The notes under the pieces were generated by a model, which saw only the letters and a list, made by a program, of their open reading frames with translations, made no database searches and was not told where the DNA came from. DNA of 64,000 nucleotides, from positions 1 through 64,000 of the forward strand of contig NZ_JACAAX010000038.1 of the NCBI RefSeq assembly GCF_013377085.1. The letters run 5' to 3'. How positions within the stretch are numbered: position 1 is the first letter of the stretch; each line of letters starts with the position of its first letter. The stretch comes from Rhodoplanes sp. (lineage in GTDB: Bacteria; Pseudomonadota; Alphaproteobacteria; Rhizobiales; Xanthobacteraceae). Of the stretch, positions 48,064-58,760 are shown one piece after another. Both the position numbers and the translations under genes were made by a program.

Positions 48064-49719
48064 ATGCGAGGGATTGTGGTTGCCGCGTCGGCCGTTCTGA
48101 TCGGCCTGTTCATCACCCTGCCGGCGGCGCAGGCGGCCGACGACGGCACGGTCTGCACCAGCGAGACGACGCCGCCCGACCAGGCGATCGCCGCCTGCGG
48201 CCGGCTGATCGCCTCCCGCCGCGTCTCCGGAAAATCGCTCGCCAGCGTCCATTTCTGGCGCGCCGTCGCGTTCAATCGCAAAGGCGACTACGCCCGCGAG
48301 ATCGCCGATCTCGACGAGGCACTGAAGCTCGATCCCGCGTCGGTCGCGGCCTGGAACCTGCGCGGCTCCGCCCTTTACGATACCGACCAGACCGATCGCG
48401 CCATCGCCGATTTCAACGAGGCGCTGCGGCGCCTGCCCAACAACGGCTCGATCCTGCACAATCGCGCCAATGCGTTTCTGCAGAAGAAAGACTATGCCCG
48501 CGCGCTGGCCGACTACGACGAGGCGGTCCGCCAGTTGCCGCGCGAGCCGCTGGTCTGGAAGAACCGCGGCCATACCCGGCAGGCGATGGGCGATCTCTCC
48601 GGGGCGCTCGCCGACATGAACATGGCGGTGCGGCTCGGGCCGCGGGGGCCGTTCAGCTTCCTGGGTCGCGGGCTGATCTACCGGGCGACGGGCGAGCCCG
48701 ACCGCGCCGTCGCCGACTTCGACGAAGTCATCCGCCTGACGAATGGCGACGGCGTCATCCCGACCCTGACGACGCCCGGCTATCTGCTGGTCGCCGCGCA
48801 CACCCATCGCGGCCTCGCCTTCGAGGCCAAGGGCGACCGCAATCGCGCCGAGGCCGACTACCGGGCGGTCGCCGCCGTCGCGGTCGCGGCCGGCGACAGC
48901 AGCAGCAACGCCCTGAAGGCGACCGCGCGGGCACGTCTCGCCCTGCTCGGCTCCGACGACCGTCCGCTGGTGCCGGCCGCGACAGGAGGCCCCGGGCGGC
49001 GGATCGCGCTGGTCGTCGGCAATGGCGGCTACACGGCCGTGACGCCACTGGCGAACCCCGGCCGCGACGCCCGCGCGGTGGCGAAAAGCCTGCGGGCGAT
49101 CGGCTTCGACGTGGTCGAGGGAATCGACCTCGACCGCGCCGGCATGCAGGCGCGCCTCGCCGACTTCATGCGCGCGGCGACCGGCGCCCGCACGGCGCTG
49201 CTGTTCTATGCCGGCCACGGCATGCAGATCGACGGCCGCAACTATCTGGCGCCGGTCGACGTCACCGCCGCGAGCGCCGCCGGCCTCACCGCCTCGACGC
49301 TCGATCTCGACACCATTTTGGCCGGGCTGGACGACCAGATCCGCACCAATGTCGTCATCCTCGACGCCTGCCGGGACAATCCCTTCGCCGGCCGCACGGC
49401 CGATGGCGAGGCGGGCCGCGGCCTCACGCTGGCCCCGGGGCTGGCGCCGCCCGGCGCGCTCGGCGGCGCCGCGACGCTCGGGGCCGGCACCCTGATCGCG
49501 TTCGCCACCGCCCCGGGCCAGGTCGCGCTCGACGGCGAGGGCGACAACAGCCCGTTCTCGGCCGCCCTGGTGCGCCACATCGGCACCCCTGGCCTCGACC
49601 TGCAGCAGATGCTCACAAGGGTACGGGCCGAGGTGGTGTCGGTGACCAAGCGCCGGCAGGTGCCGTGGTCGAACTCCTCGCTGCTCGGCGAGGTCTTTCT
49701 GGTGGCGGAGAGGCCGTGA
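48064..49719 (+). CDS. Secreted TPR-caspase (metacaspase, peptidase C14) protein, copy 2
   Basis: The 551-residue protein has a signal peptide (cleaved near AQAAD), about six TPR units (about residues 60-270) and a caspase-like domain from about residue 312. The catalytic dyad is kept: His385 in FYAGHGMQ and Cys436 in LDACRDNP. The shared C-terminal end QVPWSNSSLLGEVFL and the same domain order show that it is a diverged tandem duplicate of the preceding gene, with about two fewer repeats. GGGG lies before the ATG at 48064. The MITE-like element between the two genes may affect co-transcription. Confidence 0.85.
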   Translation: MRGIVVAASAVLIGLFITLPAAQAADDGTVCTSETTPPDQAIAACGRLIASRRVSGKSLASVHFWRAVAFNRKGDYAREIADLDEALKLDPASVAAWNLRGSALYDTDQTDRAIADFNEALRRLPNNGSILHNRANAFLQKKDYARALADYDEAVRQLPREPLVWKNRGHTRQAMGDLSGALADMNMAVRLGPRGPFSFLGRGLIYRATGEPDRAVADFDEVIRLTNGDGVIPTLTTPGYLLVAAHTHRGLAFEAKGDRNRAEADYRAVAAVAVAAGDSSSNALKATARARLALLGSDDRPLVPAATGGPGRRIALVVGNGGYTAVTPLANPGRDARAVAKSLRAIGFDVVEGIDLDRAGMQARLADFMRAATGARTALLFYAGHGMQIDGRNYLAPVDVTAASAAGLTASTLDLDTILAGLDDQIRTNVVILDACRDNPFAGRTADGEAGRGLTLAPGLAPPGALGGAATLGAGTLIAFATAPGQVALDGEGDNSPFSAALVRHIGTPGLDLQQMLTRVRAEVVSVTKRRQVPWSNSSLLGEVFLVAERP

Positions 49720-49730
49720 ATCCAAGGCTG

Positions 49731-49853
49731 GTCATTCCGGGGCGTGGGCCGAAGGCCCACGAGCCCGGAATCCATATGCCCAGTGCTGATTTCTTATCGA
49801 AACACAGGGGTTATGGGTTCCGGGCTCGGCGCTTCGCGCCGCCCCGGAACGAC
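49731..49853. repeat. Palindromic repeat, family B (copy B4)
   Basis: GTCATTCCGGGGCGTGGGCC faces GCGCCGCCCCGGAACGAC; inner arms GAGCCCGGAATCCATA and TATGGGTTCCGGGCTC are slightly mismatched. It lies between the convergent caspase copy 2 and GT9 genes. Confidence 0.8.
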
Positions 49854-49890
49854 GGTCGTGATGTTCTGCGCATGCTGCCGGATGCCGGTA

Positions 49891-50907
49891 TCAGCGTGAC
49901 GGCTGCGCCAACAGCCGCTCGACCGCTGAAAAGGCGGCGTCGACCGGGATGTCCTCCATGGTGGTGCCGCCGAACTCCTTCGCGCTCACCACGATGCCGC
50001 GGCGGGTGAACGGCGCCCAACGGGCCACCTCGGTCGGGCCGAACAGGCTGACCAGCGGGGTCTCGGTGGCGGCGAGCAGATGGCCCATGCCGCTGTCGTT
50101 GGCGACCGCGGCGGCGAGCCGCCCGGCGACCGCGACCGCGAGCTCGAGCCGGGGGGTCTCCGGAAAGATCGCCGACGGCGCAGCGCGCAGCAGCTCCTCG
50201 CGCACCGCCTTTTCCTGCGGCCCGATGAACACCACCGGGATGCGGCCGCTGGCGGCGAGCTTCTCGGCGAGCGCGGCGAAGCGCGGCAGCGGCCAGTTCT
50301 TGCGCGCCTCGCGGCTGCCTGGCGCGAGCCCCACATAGGTCCGCCCGTCCGGCAGGCAGGCGGCCGCGAAGGCGCGCGCCTCGTCGGAGAGCGCGAGCCC
50401 GCCCTCCCAGTCGGCCGTTCCGCCGATCGCCGCCTCGGCGAGACTGAGCATGCGGGCCGCGATGCCGCGCGGCCGGGCGAAGCGCCCCGGCGGACGGCGC
50501 GACGAGAAGAGATATCCGGGCAGGCAGCAGTAGAAGCCGCGATGCGACAGGAACAGCCGGGCCAGCAGCACGGTGAGGCCGCGCGTCCGAGAGTCGAACA
50601 CCAGCTCGAACGGCGGCAGCTTTCGCAATCGGCCGATCACCGGAATCGGCGGACGGGTGAGCGCCGCGTGCTCGATCACCTCGGCGATCAGCGGTCGCAC
50701 GAACGGCGCCAGCTCGTGCGCCATCGCGGTCTGGTGACTGGCGATCCACCAGATCGGCCGGCCCGGCCAAGCCCGTGCGATCGCCCGCAGGAACGGCATC
50801 TTGAGCAGCGAGTCGCCGAGCCCCTCGCGGTCGACCAGCACGGCGATGGGCCGCGCGGTCGGGTCGGGCCCGGACACGGGCGATGTCGAGGGAGCGGGAT
50901 CAGCCAT
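49891..50907 (-). CDS. Glycosyltransferase family 9 (heptosyltransferase-like)
   Basis: The 338-residue protein shows the GT9 pattern: [20 protein letters not shown] at the N-terminus, [20 protein letters not shown] at the start of the second Rossmann half, and [20 protein letters not shown] with the SLFGPTE donor-binding region. Family members add heptose or a similar sugar to the LPS core at the inner face of the membrane. The acceptor here is unknown. The ATG at 50907 is chosen; a longer frame to 51006 adds low-complexity sequence. Confidence 0.85.
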   Translation of the reverse strand: MADPAPSTSPVSGPDPTARPIAVLVDREGLGDSLLKMPFLRAIARAWPGRPIWWIASHQTAMAHELAPFVRPLIAEVIEHAALTRPPIPVIGRLRKLPPFELVFDSRTRGLTVLLARLFLSHRGFYCCLPGYLFSSRRPPGRFARPRGIAARMLSLAEAAIGGTADWEGGLALSDEARAFAAACLPDGRTYVGLAPGSREARKNWPLPRFAALAEKLAASGRIPVVFIGPQEKAVREELLRAAPSAIFPETPRLELAVAVAGRLAAAVANDSGMGHLLAATETPLVSLFGPTEVARWAPFTRRGIVVSAKEFGGTTMEDIPVDAAFSAVERLLAQPSR

Positions 50908-51038
50908 GGAACCGTGAATTGACGCGCGCCACGCTCCGGCATCTCCGATCGCCGGCGGCAACGCAAGGCCTTCGTCGGCCGGCCCGCCCCGCGCCGGGCG
51001 CGGCACGCCGCGCGCCCGGCAGGACGGTCGGCGACCGA

Positions 51039-51302
51039 TCAGGCCGCCGGGCCGGCGGCGAGCTTCGCCTCGAGAGCGACGATCCGGGCCATCAAGGCCT
51101 CGTTCTCCTCGCGGGCGAGGCGCGCCATCTCCTTGACGGCCTCGAACTCCTCACGCTGGACCACGTCCATGTCGCGCATGATGCGCTCGGCCTGCGTCTT
51201 GATCAGCGTCTCCGCCTCGCGGCGCACGCCCTGGGCGACGCCGGCGGCGTCGTTCATCAGGCGGGCCATCTCGTCGAAGAACCGGCTCGTCGTCTGGGCC
51301 AT
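51039..51302 (-). CDS. ubiK: Ubiquinone biosynthesis accessory factor UbiK (BMFP family)
   Basis: The 87-residue protein is a short helix followed by a coiled coil ([39 protein letters not shown]), the BMFP/YqiC layout. The E. coli member UbiK assists the ubiquinone-making complex and binds lipids and UbiJ. It lies divergent from lgt across 261 bases. The assignment rests on pattern and length. Confidence 0.8.
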   Translation of the reverse strand: MAQTTSRFFDEMARLMNDAAGVAQGVRREAETLIKTQAERIMRDMDVVQREEFEAVKEMARLAREENEALMARIVALEAKLAAGPAA

Positions 51303-51563
51303 CGTGATGTCGTCTCCGGAATGCATTGTCGGCAATGGGTTTCGAGTCGGGGCAGACAATGGCGATCGAGACGCGGCGGCGCAAGGCCCGCCCGACCCCG
51401 CACGAAACGCCGATCGGCGGCCTCCCGCCCGGTGGCCGATCGCCCCGCGGTTGTCGCCGGGCGGCTTGACCTGCGGCCGGCGGCGCCCCATCACCCGGAA
51501 CACCTCCCCGCGGGCCCGCCGTTCGAGAGATGGCGCCCGAAAGACCGCGACCGAGAGACCACC

Positions 51564-52412
51564 ATGCCGCTCGCCGTCCTGCCCTTCCCACGGATCGACC
51601 CGGTGCTGGTGAGCATCGGCCCGTTCGCGATCCGCTGGTACGCCCTCGCCTATATCGTCGGCATCCTGCTCGGCTGGCTCTATGCGCGCGCCCTGATCCG
51701 CGACGAGCGGCTGTGGGGCGGCCCGGCGCCGCTGACGCCGCTGGATTTCGACGACTTCATCGTCTGGGTGACGCTCGGCATCATCCTGGGCGGCCGCACC
51801 GGCTACGTGCTGTTCTACAATTTCGACCATTTCCTCGCCGACCCGCTGGAAATCCTGCAGCTCTGGAAGGGCGGCATGTCGTTCCACGGCGGCTTTCTCG
51901 GCTGCGTTGCCGCCGTGGTGCTGTTCGCCCGCTGGCGCGGCGTGCCGTTTCTGACGGTCGGCGATCTCACTTGCGCGGTCGCGCCGATCGGCCTCCTCCT
52001 CGGGCGCCTCGCCAACTTCATCAATGGCGAACTGTGGGGCCGCCCGGCCGACGTGGACGCGGTCCCTTGGGCCATGGTGTTCCCGGGAGGGGGGCCATGG
52101 CCGCGGCATCCGAGCCAGCTCTACGAGGCGGGGCTCGAAGGGCTCGCGCTGTTCGTCCTGCTCGCCCTGGTGGTGCGGGCCGGCGCGCTGAAGCGGCCCG
52201 GCCTGGTGATCGGCCTGTTCGCCTGCTTCTATGCGGTGGCGCGGTCGTCCTGCGAGTTCTTCCGCGAGCCCGACCCGCAGCTCGGCTTCCTGTGGGGCGG
52301 CCTGACCATGGGGATGCTGCTGTCGATCCCGCTGTTCCTGGCCGGCCTCGGCTTCATCGCGACGGCGCTGCGGCGCCCGGCGCTCGCGCCTGCGCCGGCC
52401 GACGCCAGGTGA
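51564..52412 (+). CDS. lgt: Prolipoprotein diacylglyceryl transferase
   Basis: The 282-residue inner-membrane enzyme has seven membrane segments and adds diacylglycerol to the lipobox Cys of prolipoproteins. Motifs are [40 protein letters not shown], the Lgt signature [19 protein letters not shown] with its essential Arg and Asn, and [13 protein letters not shown]. It ends by overlapping the next start (GTGA). It is the first gene of a tight three-gene operon. Confidence 0.97.
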   Translation: MPLAVLPFPRIDPVLVSIGPFAIRWYALAYIVGILLGWLYARALIRDERLWGGPAPLTPLDFDDFIVWVTLGIILGGRTGYVLFYNFDHFLADPLEILQLWKGGMSFHGGFLGCVAAVVLFARWRGVPFLTVGDLTCAVAPIGLLLGRLANFINGELWGRPADVDAVPWAMVFPGGGPWPRHPSQLYEAGLEGLALFVLLALVVRAGALKRPGLVIGLFACFYAVARSSCEFFREPDPQLGFLWGGLTMGMLLSIPLFLAGLGFIATALRRPALAPAPADAR

Positions 52413-53527
52413 CGGACCCGACCGTGCCGACCTGCTCGACAAGCCCGCTCGCCGAAGAGTTGCGCCGAAAAATCCGCGACCGCGGCCCCCTGCCGGTCGC
52501 CGACTGGATGGCGCTCTGCCTCGGCCACCCGCAGCACGGCTACTACACCACCCGCGACCCGTTCGGAGCGGCCGGCGACTTCACCACGGCACCCGAGATC
52601 AGCCAGATGTTCGGCGAGCTTTTGGGGCTGTGGGCCGCCGCCGCCTGGCAGTTGATGGGCGCGCCCGTTCCGGTGCGCCTCGTCGAGCTCGGGCCCGGCC
52701 GCGGTACCATGATGGCCGACGTCTTGCGCGCCGCTCGGGTGCTCCCCGCCTTCCGGGCCGCCATGACGGTGCACCTGGTCGAGACCAGCCCGGTGCTGGA
52801 GCGCCGCCAGCGCGAAACGCTCGCCGCCGCCGGCGTGCCGATCGCCTGGCACCACGACCTCGCTGCCGTGCCGGACGGCGCCACCATCGTGCTGGCCAAC
52901 GAGTTTTTCGACTCCCTGCCGGTCCACCAGGCGGTGAAGTCCGTCGCCGGCTGGCACGCCCGCACGGTCGGGCTCGCCCCGGACGGCCGCTTCGTCTTCG
53001 ATGTCGGCCCGGAGGACCCGGCGGTCGCGGCGCAGGTGCCGGAGTTCTGGCGCTCCGCCCCGGCGGGGGCGATCTTCGAATGGCGCGACGACGCCGTCGT
53101 CCAGGCGATCGCCGCCCGGGTGGCGCGCCAGGGCGCCGCCCTCGTCGTCGACTACGGCCATGTCGATCAGGACCTCGGCGAGACGCTGCAGGCGGTTCGG
53201 GCGCACGACTTCGTCGACCCGCTGCAAAACCCCGGCGAGGCCGATCTCACCGCCCATGTGGATTTTTGCGCGCTGGCCCGCGCCGCCGCGGCCGCAGGCG
53301 CCCGGGTGGACGGGCCGGTGACCCAGGGCGGTTTCCTGCGCCAGCTCGGCATCGCCACCCGGGCCGACACCTTGAAGGCCGCCGCGCCGCAAAAGGCGGC
53401 CGAGATCGATGCCGCCCTCGCCCGCCTGCTCGATCCCGCAAAGACCGGGATGGGGAGCCTGTTCAAGGCGCTGGGCCTCGCCCACCCGTCGCTCCTGCCG
53501 CTGCCCGGACTGGACCCCGCCCCATGA
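52409..53527 (+). CDS. MidA/NDUFAF7-type SAM-dependent methyltransferase
   Basis: The 372-residue protein shows [40 protein letters not shown], the SAM-binding [35 protein letters not shown] and [10 protein letters not shown]. In mitochondria, NDUFAF7 methylates an Arg of a complex I subunit during assembly; a similar job in bacteria is likely but not shown. It starts with GTG, overlaps the lgt stop by 4 bases, and its stop overlaps the next ATG. This order (lgt-midA-pgeF) is common in Alphaproteobacteria. Confidence 0.9.
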   Translation: MTDPTVPTCSTSPLAEELRRKIRDRGPLPVADWMALCLGHPQHGYYTTRDPFGAAGDFTTAPEISQMFGELLGLWAAAAWQLMGAPVPVRLVELGPGRGTMMADVLRAARVLPAFRAAMTVHLVETSPVLERRQRETLAAAGVPIAWHHDLAAVPDGATIVLANEFFDSLPVHQAVKSVAGWHARTVGLAPDGRFVFDVGPEDPAVAAQVPEFWRSAPAGAIFEWRDDAVVQAIAARVARQGAALVVDYGHVDQDLGETLQAVRAHDFVDPLQNPGEADLTAHVDFCALARAAAAAGARVDGPVTQGGFLRQLGIATRADTLKAAAPQKAAEIDAALARLLDPAKTGMGSLFKALGLAHPSLLPLPGLDPAP

Positions 53528-54291
53528 TGCTGCACGCCCGCTCGCTCAACACCCTCCCCGGCATCCGCCATGCCTTCTTCACCCGCGAGGGCGGCGTCTC
53601 GCAGGGCATCTATGCCAGCCTCAATGCCGGGATCGGCTCCAACGACGACCAGGCGCATGTCGCCGAGAACCGGGCTCGCATGGCCGCGGCGGTCGGGGTG
53701 GCACCCGAGAACCTGTTGAGCGCCAACCAGGTGCATTCGGCCGACGTGATCGTCGCCGAAAAGCCCTGGCCGATGACGGCGCGGCCGCGCCTCGACGCCA
53801 TCGTCACGCGGACGCCCGGCCTCGCCGTCTGCGCCTCGACGGCCGACTGCGGCCCGGTGCTGCTCGCCGATCCGCAGGCCCGGGTGGTCGGCGCCGCGCA
53901 TGCCGGCTGGCGCGGCGCGCTCGCCGGCGTCACCGACGCAACGATCGAGGCGATGGAGCGGCTCGGCGCCGCGCGGAAAAACATCGTCGCGGCGATCGGG
54001 CCGATGATCCGCCAGCCGAACTACGAGGTCGGCCCCGAGGTGAAGACCCTGTTCGTCGCCCAGGACCCGGCGCACGCGCGGTTTTTCGCTCCGGGCGACG
54101 GCGACCGCCAAATGCTCGACCTGGCCGGCTATGTGGCGGCCCGGCTGGCGGCAGCGGGCTTGACGGCCATCGAGGATCTCGGCCTCTGCACCTATGCGGA
54201 CGCGGCGCGGTTCTACAGCTTCCGTCGCGCGACGCACCGGGGCGAACCGGATTACGGCCGCCATGTCAATGCGATAGCCCTGGTTCCCTGA
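53524..54291 (+). CDS. pgeF: Peptidoglycan editing factor PgeF (laccase-domain protein)
   Basis: The 255-residue protein has the YfiH/PgeF landmarks: HAFFTREGGVSQGIYASLN, NQVHSADV, STADCGPVLLADPQ, AHAGWRGALAGV with the metal-binding His and Cys residues, and CTYADAARFYSFRRATHRGE. The family corrects misincorporated amino acids in peptidoglycan precursors and also shows purine or phenol oxidase activity in vitro. It ends the lgt operon, translationally coupled through an ATGA overlap. Confidence 0.92.
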   Translation: MMLHARSLNTLPGIRHAFFTREGGVSQGIYASLNAGIGSNDDQAHVAENRARMAAAVGVAPENLLSANQVHSADVIVAEKPWPMTARPRLDAIVTRTPGLAVCASTADCGPVLLADPQARVVGAAHAGWRGALAGVTDATIEAMERLGAARKNIVAAIGPMIRQPNYEVGPEVKTLFVAQDPAHARFFAPGDGDRQMLDLAGYVAARLAAAGLTAIEDLGLCTYADAARFYSFRRATHRGEPDYGRHVNAIALVP

Positions 54292-54336
54292 CCCCGGCGG
54301 GCGCGTCGCGCCACCGGGATTTCGGATGGGCCGCCG

Positions 54337-55179
54337 CTACCGGGAGGTTTCGGCCTCGGATCGCAGCAGCGCGGCGATCCGGTCCGCGTCCGCCGGTGTC
54401 GCCGGATTGTAGACCACCAAGCCGAGATCGGGCCGGCAGTCGACTGTGAAACCCGAGTATTCAAGGGCAATCGGACCGGCGATCGGATGCCGCACCTGCT
54501 TCGGGGTCTCACCGTAGGCGCCGCGGACATCGTTGTCGCGCCACATCGCCTCGAAGTCGGGGCTCAGCCGGCACAGCTCGTCGACCAACGGCTTGACCGC
54601 ATCCGTCATTCCGGCGCGAGCCGTGTCGGCCCGGAACGCCGCCACCACGAACCGGGCGTCCGTCTCCCAGTTCGGCATCGCGGCTCGCACGCGCGGATTG
54701 CAGAAGACAAGGCGCAGGGCATTGCGCTGCTCGGCCGCGAGAGCGCCGTAGTCGACCAGCACGGCTGCGGCGGCCCGGTTCCAGGCGATGATGTCCCAGG
54801 TCGAGGTCTTCACATAAGCGGGGCTGAGCGTGAACGCGTCGAGCAAGCGCTGAAGGCGCGGCGTGACGCCCTCGGCGGGCCGTCGGCGGACCTCCGGTGG
54901 CCGGCCCAGAGCGAGCAGGAAGAGATGCTCGCGCTCGACCTCGGTCAGCATCAGGGCGCGGGCGATCCGGTCGAGCACGTCGGCCGAGGGGGCGCCGCCC
55001 CGCCCCTGCTCGAGCCACGTGTACCAAGTCGCGCTGACATGGGCGCGCTGCGCCACCTCCTCGCGCCGCAGCCCGGGCGTACGCCGCCGGTCGAGCGGGA
55101 GACCGAAGGCGACGGGATCGAGCTTGGCGCGGCGAGCCTTCAGATAGCTCCCAAACGGATTCTCGGGGGGCGCCGACAT
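54337..55179 (-). CDS. XRE-type regulator with MmyB-like ligand-binding domain
   Basis: The 280-residue protein has an N-terminal helix-turn-helix ([28 protein letters not shown]) and a C-terminal domain typical of MmyB-like regulators ([40 protein letters not shown]). Characterised relatives bind a lipid or other small ligand. It is divergent from an SDR-type reductase gene, which it probably controls, with a palindrome between them at 55198-55209. Confidence 0.88.
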   Translation of the reverse strand: MSAPPENPFGSYLKARRAKLDPVAFGLPLDRRRTPGLRREEVAQRAHVSATWYTWLEQGRGGAPSADVLDRIARALMLTEVEREHLFLLALGRPPEVRRRPAEGVTPRLQRLLDAFTLSPAYVKTSTWDIIAWNRAAAAVLVDYGALAAEQRNALRLVFCNPRVRAAMPNWETDARFVVAAFRADTARAGMTDAVKPLVDELCRLSPDFEAMWRDNDVRGAYGETPKQVRHPIAGPIALEYSGFTVDCRPDLGLVVYNPATPADADRIAALLRSEAETSR

Positions 55180-55197
55180 GGTGGTCCTGTTAGTTAT

Positions 55198-55209
55198 TAT
55201 ACCCGTATA
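55198..55209. promoter_or_regulatory. Probable operator between XRE and SDR genes
   Basis: TATAC-CC-GTATA, perfect 5-bp arms, lies in the 100-base divergent gap within an AT-rich stretch that also must hold both promoters. The position suits autoregulation by the XRE protein. Confidence 0.45.
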
Positions 55210-55279
55210 TAGTCACTACTTTACCCGGATATTCTGCGCCCCGACAGTGTCCTTCGTCAACGTCCGGAGGAACTTTCTC

Positions 55280-56167
55280 ATGCGTGTCTTCGTCACCGGC
55301 GCGACCGGCTTCGTCGGCTCCGCCATCGTCTCGGACCTGCTGTCCGCAGGGCATTCCGTCCTCGGCCTCGCCCGCTCGGACGCGGCGGCCGCGTCGCTGG
55401 CCGCGGCGGGAGCCGAGGTGCATCGCGGCTCGCTCGACGATCTCGCCGGCCTGAGCGACGGGGCGGCGGCTGCGGACGCCGTGATCCATACAGCCTTCAT
55501 CCACGACTTCTCGAACCTGAAGGACAGTTGCGAGATCGACAGGCGCACGATCGACGCGCTCGGCGACGCGCTCGCCGGCTCCGACCGTCCCTTGATCGTC
55601 ACCTCGGCGACTGGGCTTCTTCCGCAGCGCCGTCTCGTGACCGAGGACGACAGCCCGGCATCGCCAATTCCGCGCGTCGCGTCCGAAGAGGCCGCCGCCG
55701 CGGTCGCGGCGCGCGGCGTGCACGTGGCGGTGGTGCGCCTGCCGCCATCGGTCCATGGCGACGGCGATCACGGCTTCGTTCCGATGCTCACCGGGTTCGC
55801 GCGGGACAAGGGCGTTTCCGCCTATGTGGGCGACGGGCTCAACCGCTGGCCCGCCGTGCACCGGCTCGATGCGGCCCGTCTCTACCGGCTGGTGCTCGAG
55901 ACCGGGGCCACAGAAGCCCGATATCACGCCGTCGCCGAAGAGGGCGTGCCGTTCCGCGAGATCGCCGGCGTGATCGGCCGGCGCCTGAACGTGCCGGTGG
56001 TCGGCATGACCCGCGAGGAGGCCGCCGGCCATTTCGGCTGGTTCGCGCATTTCGCCGCGCTCGACAACCCGGCATCGAGCGCGCGAACCCGTGACCTTCT
56101 GGGGTGGCAGCCGACCGGGCCGGCGCTCATCCCGGACATCGACCGGGCGTGCTATTTCGACGCCTGA
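55280..56167 (+). CDS. Extended SDR/NAD-dependent epimerase-dehydratase family protein
   Basis: The 295-residue protein starts directly with the Rossmann motif [20 protein letters not shown] (TGxxGxxG). It has the NAD(P)-contacting LARSDAA region, HTAFIHDF, and [10 protein letters not shown] in the active-site area, but the classical YxxxK is not evident; around it the sequence reads [12 protein letters not shown]. It is therefore an atypical SDR and may not be a normal dehydrogenase. GGAGG lies upstream of the ATG. It is divergent from, and probably regulated by, the XRE gene. Confidence 0.82.
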   Translation: MRVFVTGATGFVGSAIVSDLLSAGHSVLGLARSDAAAASLAAAGAEVHRGSLDDLAGLSDGAAAADAVIHTAFIHDFSNLKDSCEIDRRTIDALGDALAGSDRPLIVTSATGLLPQRRLVTEDDSPASPIPRVASEEAAAAVAARGVHVAVVRLPPSVHGDGDHGFVPMLTGFARDKGVSAYVGDGLNRWPAVHRLDAARLYRLVLETGATEARYHAVAEEGVPFREIAGVIGRRLNVPVVGMTREEAAGHFGWFAHFAALDNPASSARTRDLLGWQPTGPALIPDIDRACYFDA

Positions 56168-56391
56168 GTGGCGGCAAAAGCGGCGCCTTCGTGGCCCGGC
56201 CGCCACCGGACCCGGCCGCCGCGGTAAACGCTACGAGACTGACTTGCAACGGAGATCATCGTTCCGGCGGCGCCCCGGCTCCGCCCCTGGACCGACGCGG
56301 CGATTACGGTTAAGGATCCGTTACCGACCGAGGCGGGCCAACCGCCCGACCGGCCCGCTCACCCGGGCCGACGGCAGCACCGGGGGTTTGG

Positions 56392-57015
56392 ATGCAGGCA
56401 ACGCCGGCGCGGCGGACAGCATTGCCGCGGACGCGACGGACCGGCTGGACCGGCCCGATGGCGGTGCTCGCCTTGGCACTCGCCTGCGGCGCCTGCACGG
56501 CGACCTCGGGCCAGACGACCGGATCGGTCGCGGCCAGCCCGGCCGCCCCATCGGGGCGGGCCGCCACGGTGGCCTTCGAATCGATCGATGGCCCGCCCGA
56601 AAGCGTCTACTCCCGCATGGTGCAGTCGCTCACCGCCGAGGCCGAGGCACGCCAGGTCGCAGTGGTGTCGCGCACGACGCCGGCCCACTACCGGGTGCGG
56701 GTCTACACGGCGACCGTCGTCTATCCGAAAAAGTCGGTCATCCACTGGGTGTGGGACGTCTACGACGCCGACCAGCGCCGCGTCTTCCGGTTGTCCGGCG
56801 AGGAGCCGGTGACCGGTGCGGGCAGTAACACCTGGGCGGCCGCCGACGAGCCGGTGATTCGTCGCATGTCGTCGAGCGGCATGGACCGGCTGGCCGGCTT
56901 CCTGGCCACCCCGCGCCCGACGCCGGCCCCCTCGGCGCCCGGCAGCGCCCCCGGCACGCCTCCTCCCGGCGACAGCGGCCTCACGGTGGCGGCCTACGAC
57001 GCTCCCTCGCCCTGA
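56392..57015 (+). CDS. Possible lipoprotein of unknown function, 207 aa
   Basis: The N-terminus has basic residues, a hydrophobic stretch and ALALACGACTATSG, which resembles a lipobox although the -3 position is Ala; export is likely, lipid attachment uncertain. The middle (about residues 60-165) is a small alpha/beta domain with HYRVRVYTATVVYPKKSVIH and VWDVYDADQRRVFRLSGEE. The C-terminus is Pro-rich. Its function is unknown. It precedes prs on the same strand with a gap of about 200 bases. Confidence 0.65.
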   Translation: MQATPARRTALPRTRRTGWTGPMAVLALALACGACTATSGQTTGSVAASPAAPSGRAATVAFESIDGPPESVYSRMVQSLTAEAEARQVAVVSRTTPAHYRVRVYTATVVYPKKSVIHWVWDVYDADQRRVFRLSGEEPVTGAGSNTWAAADEPVIRRMSSSGMDRLAGFLATPRPTPAPSAPGSAPGTPPPGDSGLTVAAYDAPSP

Positions 57016-57211
57016 GCGCCGGAACCTCCGGAGCACGGTGGCGCCGCACCCCGCCGCCCGTCATAATCCGCGCGGACGTGTTCCCACGAAACCATAAGTG
57101 GGCAAAATCGGCCGGGATAACAAAACCGTCGTATTGCCTAGGACCCGACCGCCTTGTATTCAGGCGCCGCCGGTAGATTAGTCGCTCGCGTGGGCGTTCG
57201 GGAGGTCGGGA

Positions 57212-58165
57212 ATGCCTGGCAAGAATGGAGCGATCAAGCTCGTCGCCGGCAACTCCAATCCGCGACTGGCGGAAGCGATCGCCGCCTACCTGAAGACGCC
57301 GCTGACCCGGGCCGTCGTCCGGCGCTTCGCCGACATGGAGATCTTCGTCGAGATTTTGGAGAACGTGCGCGGCGCCGACGTGTTCGTCGTGCAGGCCACC
57401 TCGTACCCGACGAACGATCACCTGATGGAGCTGCTGATCATCATGGATGCGCTCAAGCGCGCCTCGGCGCGGCGCATCACGGCCGTGATGCCGTATTTCG
57501 GCTACGCCCGGCAGGACCGCAAGCCCGGCCCGCGCACGCCGATCTCGGCCAAGCTGGTCGCCAACCTGATCACCCGCGCGGGCGCCGACCGGGTGCTGAC
57601 CGTCGACCTGCATGCCGGCCAGCTCCAGGGCTTCTTCGACATCCCGACCGACAATCTCTACGCCTCGCCCGTGATGGTGCGCGACATCAAGGAGCGCTTC
57701 GAGCTCTCCAAGCTCGCGGTGGTGTCGCCCGACGTCGGCGGCGTGGTGCGGGCCCGTGGCCTCGCCAAGCGCATCAATGCGCCGCTCGCCATCATCGACA
57801 AGCGCCGCGAGCGCGCCGGCGAGTCCGAGGTGATGAACGTCATCGGCGACGTCGAGGGCCGCACCTGCGTCCTGGTCGACGACATCGTCGATTCCGGCGG
57901 CACGCTGGTCAACGCCGCCGATGCGCTGCTGGAGAGCGGCGCCCATCAGGTCTACGCCTATATCAGCCACGGCGTGCTGTCGGGCGGCGCTGTCGCCCGC
58001 ATCACGGCGTCGCGCCTGAAGGAGCTGGTGATCACCGACTCGATCCAGCCGACCGAGGCCGTGCGGGTCGCCGAGAACATCAGGGTGCTGTCGATCGCGA
58101 CGCTGCTCGGCGAGGCAATCGGCCGGACGGCGTCCGAAGAGTCGGTGTCGAGCCTGTTCGACTGA
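57212..58165 (+). CDS. prs: Ribose-phosphate pyrophosphokinase
   Basis: The 317-residue enzyme makes PRPP from ribose 5-phosphate and ATP for nucleotide, histidine and tryptophan synthesis. Motifs are [19 protein letters not shown], the flexible-loop region [40 protein letters not shown] and the PRPP-binding [31 protein letters not shown] lies upstream of the ATG. It is a single gene followed by a family-C repeat. Confidence 0.97.
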   Translation: MPGKNGAIKLVAGNSNPRLAEAIAAYLKTPLTRAVVRRFADMEIFVEILENVRGADVFVVQATSYPTNDHLMELLIIMDALKRASARRITAVMPYFGYARQDRKPGPRTPISAKLVANLITRAGADRVLTVDLHAGQLQGFFDIPTDNLYASPVMVRDIKERFELSKLAVVSPDVGGVVRARGLAKRINAPLAIIDKRRERAGESEVMNVIGDVEGRTCVLVDDIVDSGGTLVNAADALLESGAHQVYAYISHGVLSGGAVARITASRLKELVITDSIQPTEAVRVAENIRVLSIATLLGEAIGRTASEESVSSLFD

Positions 58166-58225
58166 ACGGGCCGCGGTCCACTCCGCAACCGCCGGATCGG
58201 TGCACTTAAGACATAGCCCCATCCT

Positions 58226-58301
58226 CCGCTCATTCCCGCGCAAGCGGGAATCCAAGCCTTGTGTGAGGCTCCTGGGTCCCCGCTTTCGCGGGGACGAGCG
58301 G
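58226..58301. repeat. Palindromic repeat, family C (copy C4)
   Basis: CCGCTCATTCCCGCGCAAGC faces GTCCCCGCTTTCGCGGGGAC and ends in GAGCGG, the shortest copy of this family. It lies downstream of prs. Confidence 0.8.
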
Positions 58302-58760
58302 TCACGACCGTGATCGCCGGCCCTCACGTGACTCTTTCACGACACCGGTTCTTGTCGACACCGGCTTCCGACTCCCTCCTGATCACATCCGGACTCCAAC
58401 GGCGAAAGTCGACAGCCGCGCGCGTTCCGGCTCCGATTCCGATCCGTTCCACTTTTGATTCAAACTCGGCCCGCGCCGCTTCATGTGAGTCAAACTGTCG
58501 CGGGGATCTCCACGCTTCCCTGTGGACCGAAGCGCCACGGTCGTTGCGCGATTCAGCAAAATCCACGAACGCTTCTGAGCGGTTTGGGCCGTCGAGTCCG
58601 AACCGATATAGTCGACGGACCGAGTGATTCGGTGTTCGTGGAAGTCCCTGCGGCGCAGGCTCTCCTGCAGACCCAGGCGCTTCGGGCACCCGGCGCGTGT
58701 CGTCGCGTGGCGTGCGTTTCTGCGTACGCTTCCATGTCGGCACAGAGGGGTAGAAGCGGC
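58302..58760. other. Intergenic stretch upstream of the YbjN gene
   Basis: About 460 bases with no recognised gene. It includes a direct repeat of CGACACCGG near 58340-58365. The promoter of the YbjN gene probably lies in the right half, but no clear consensus was seen. Confidence 0.4.
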
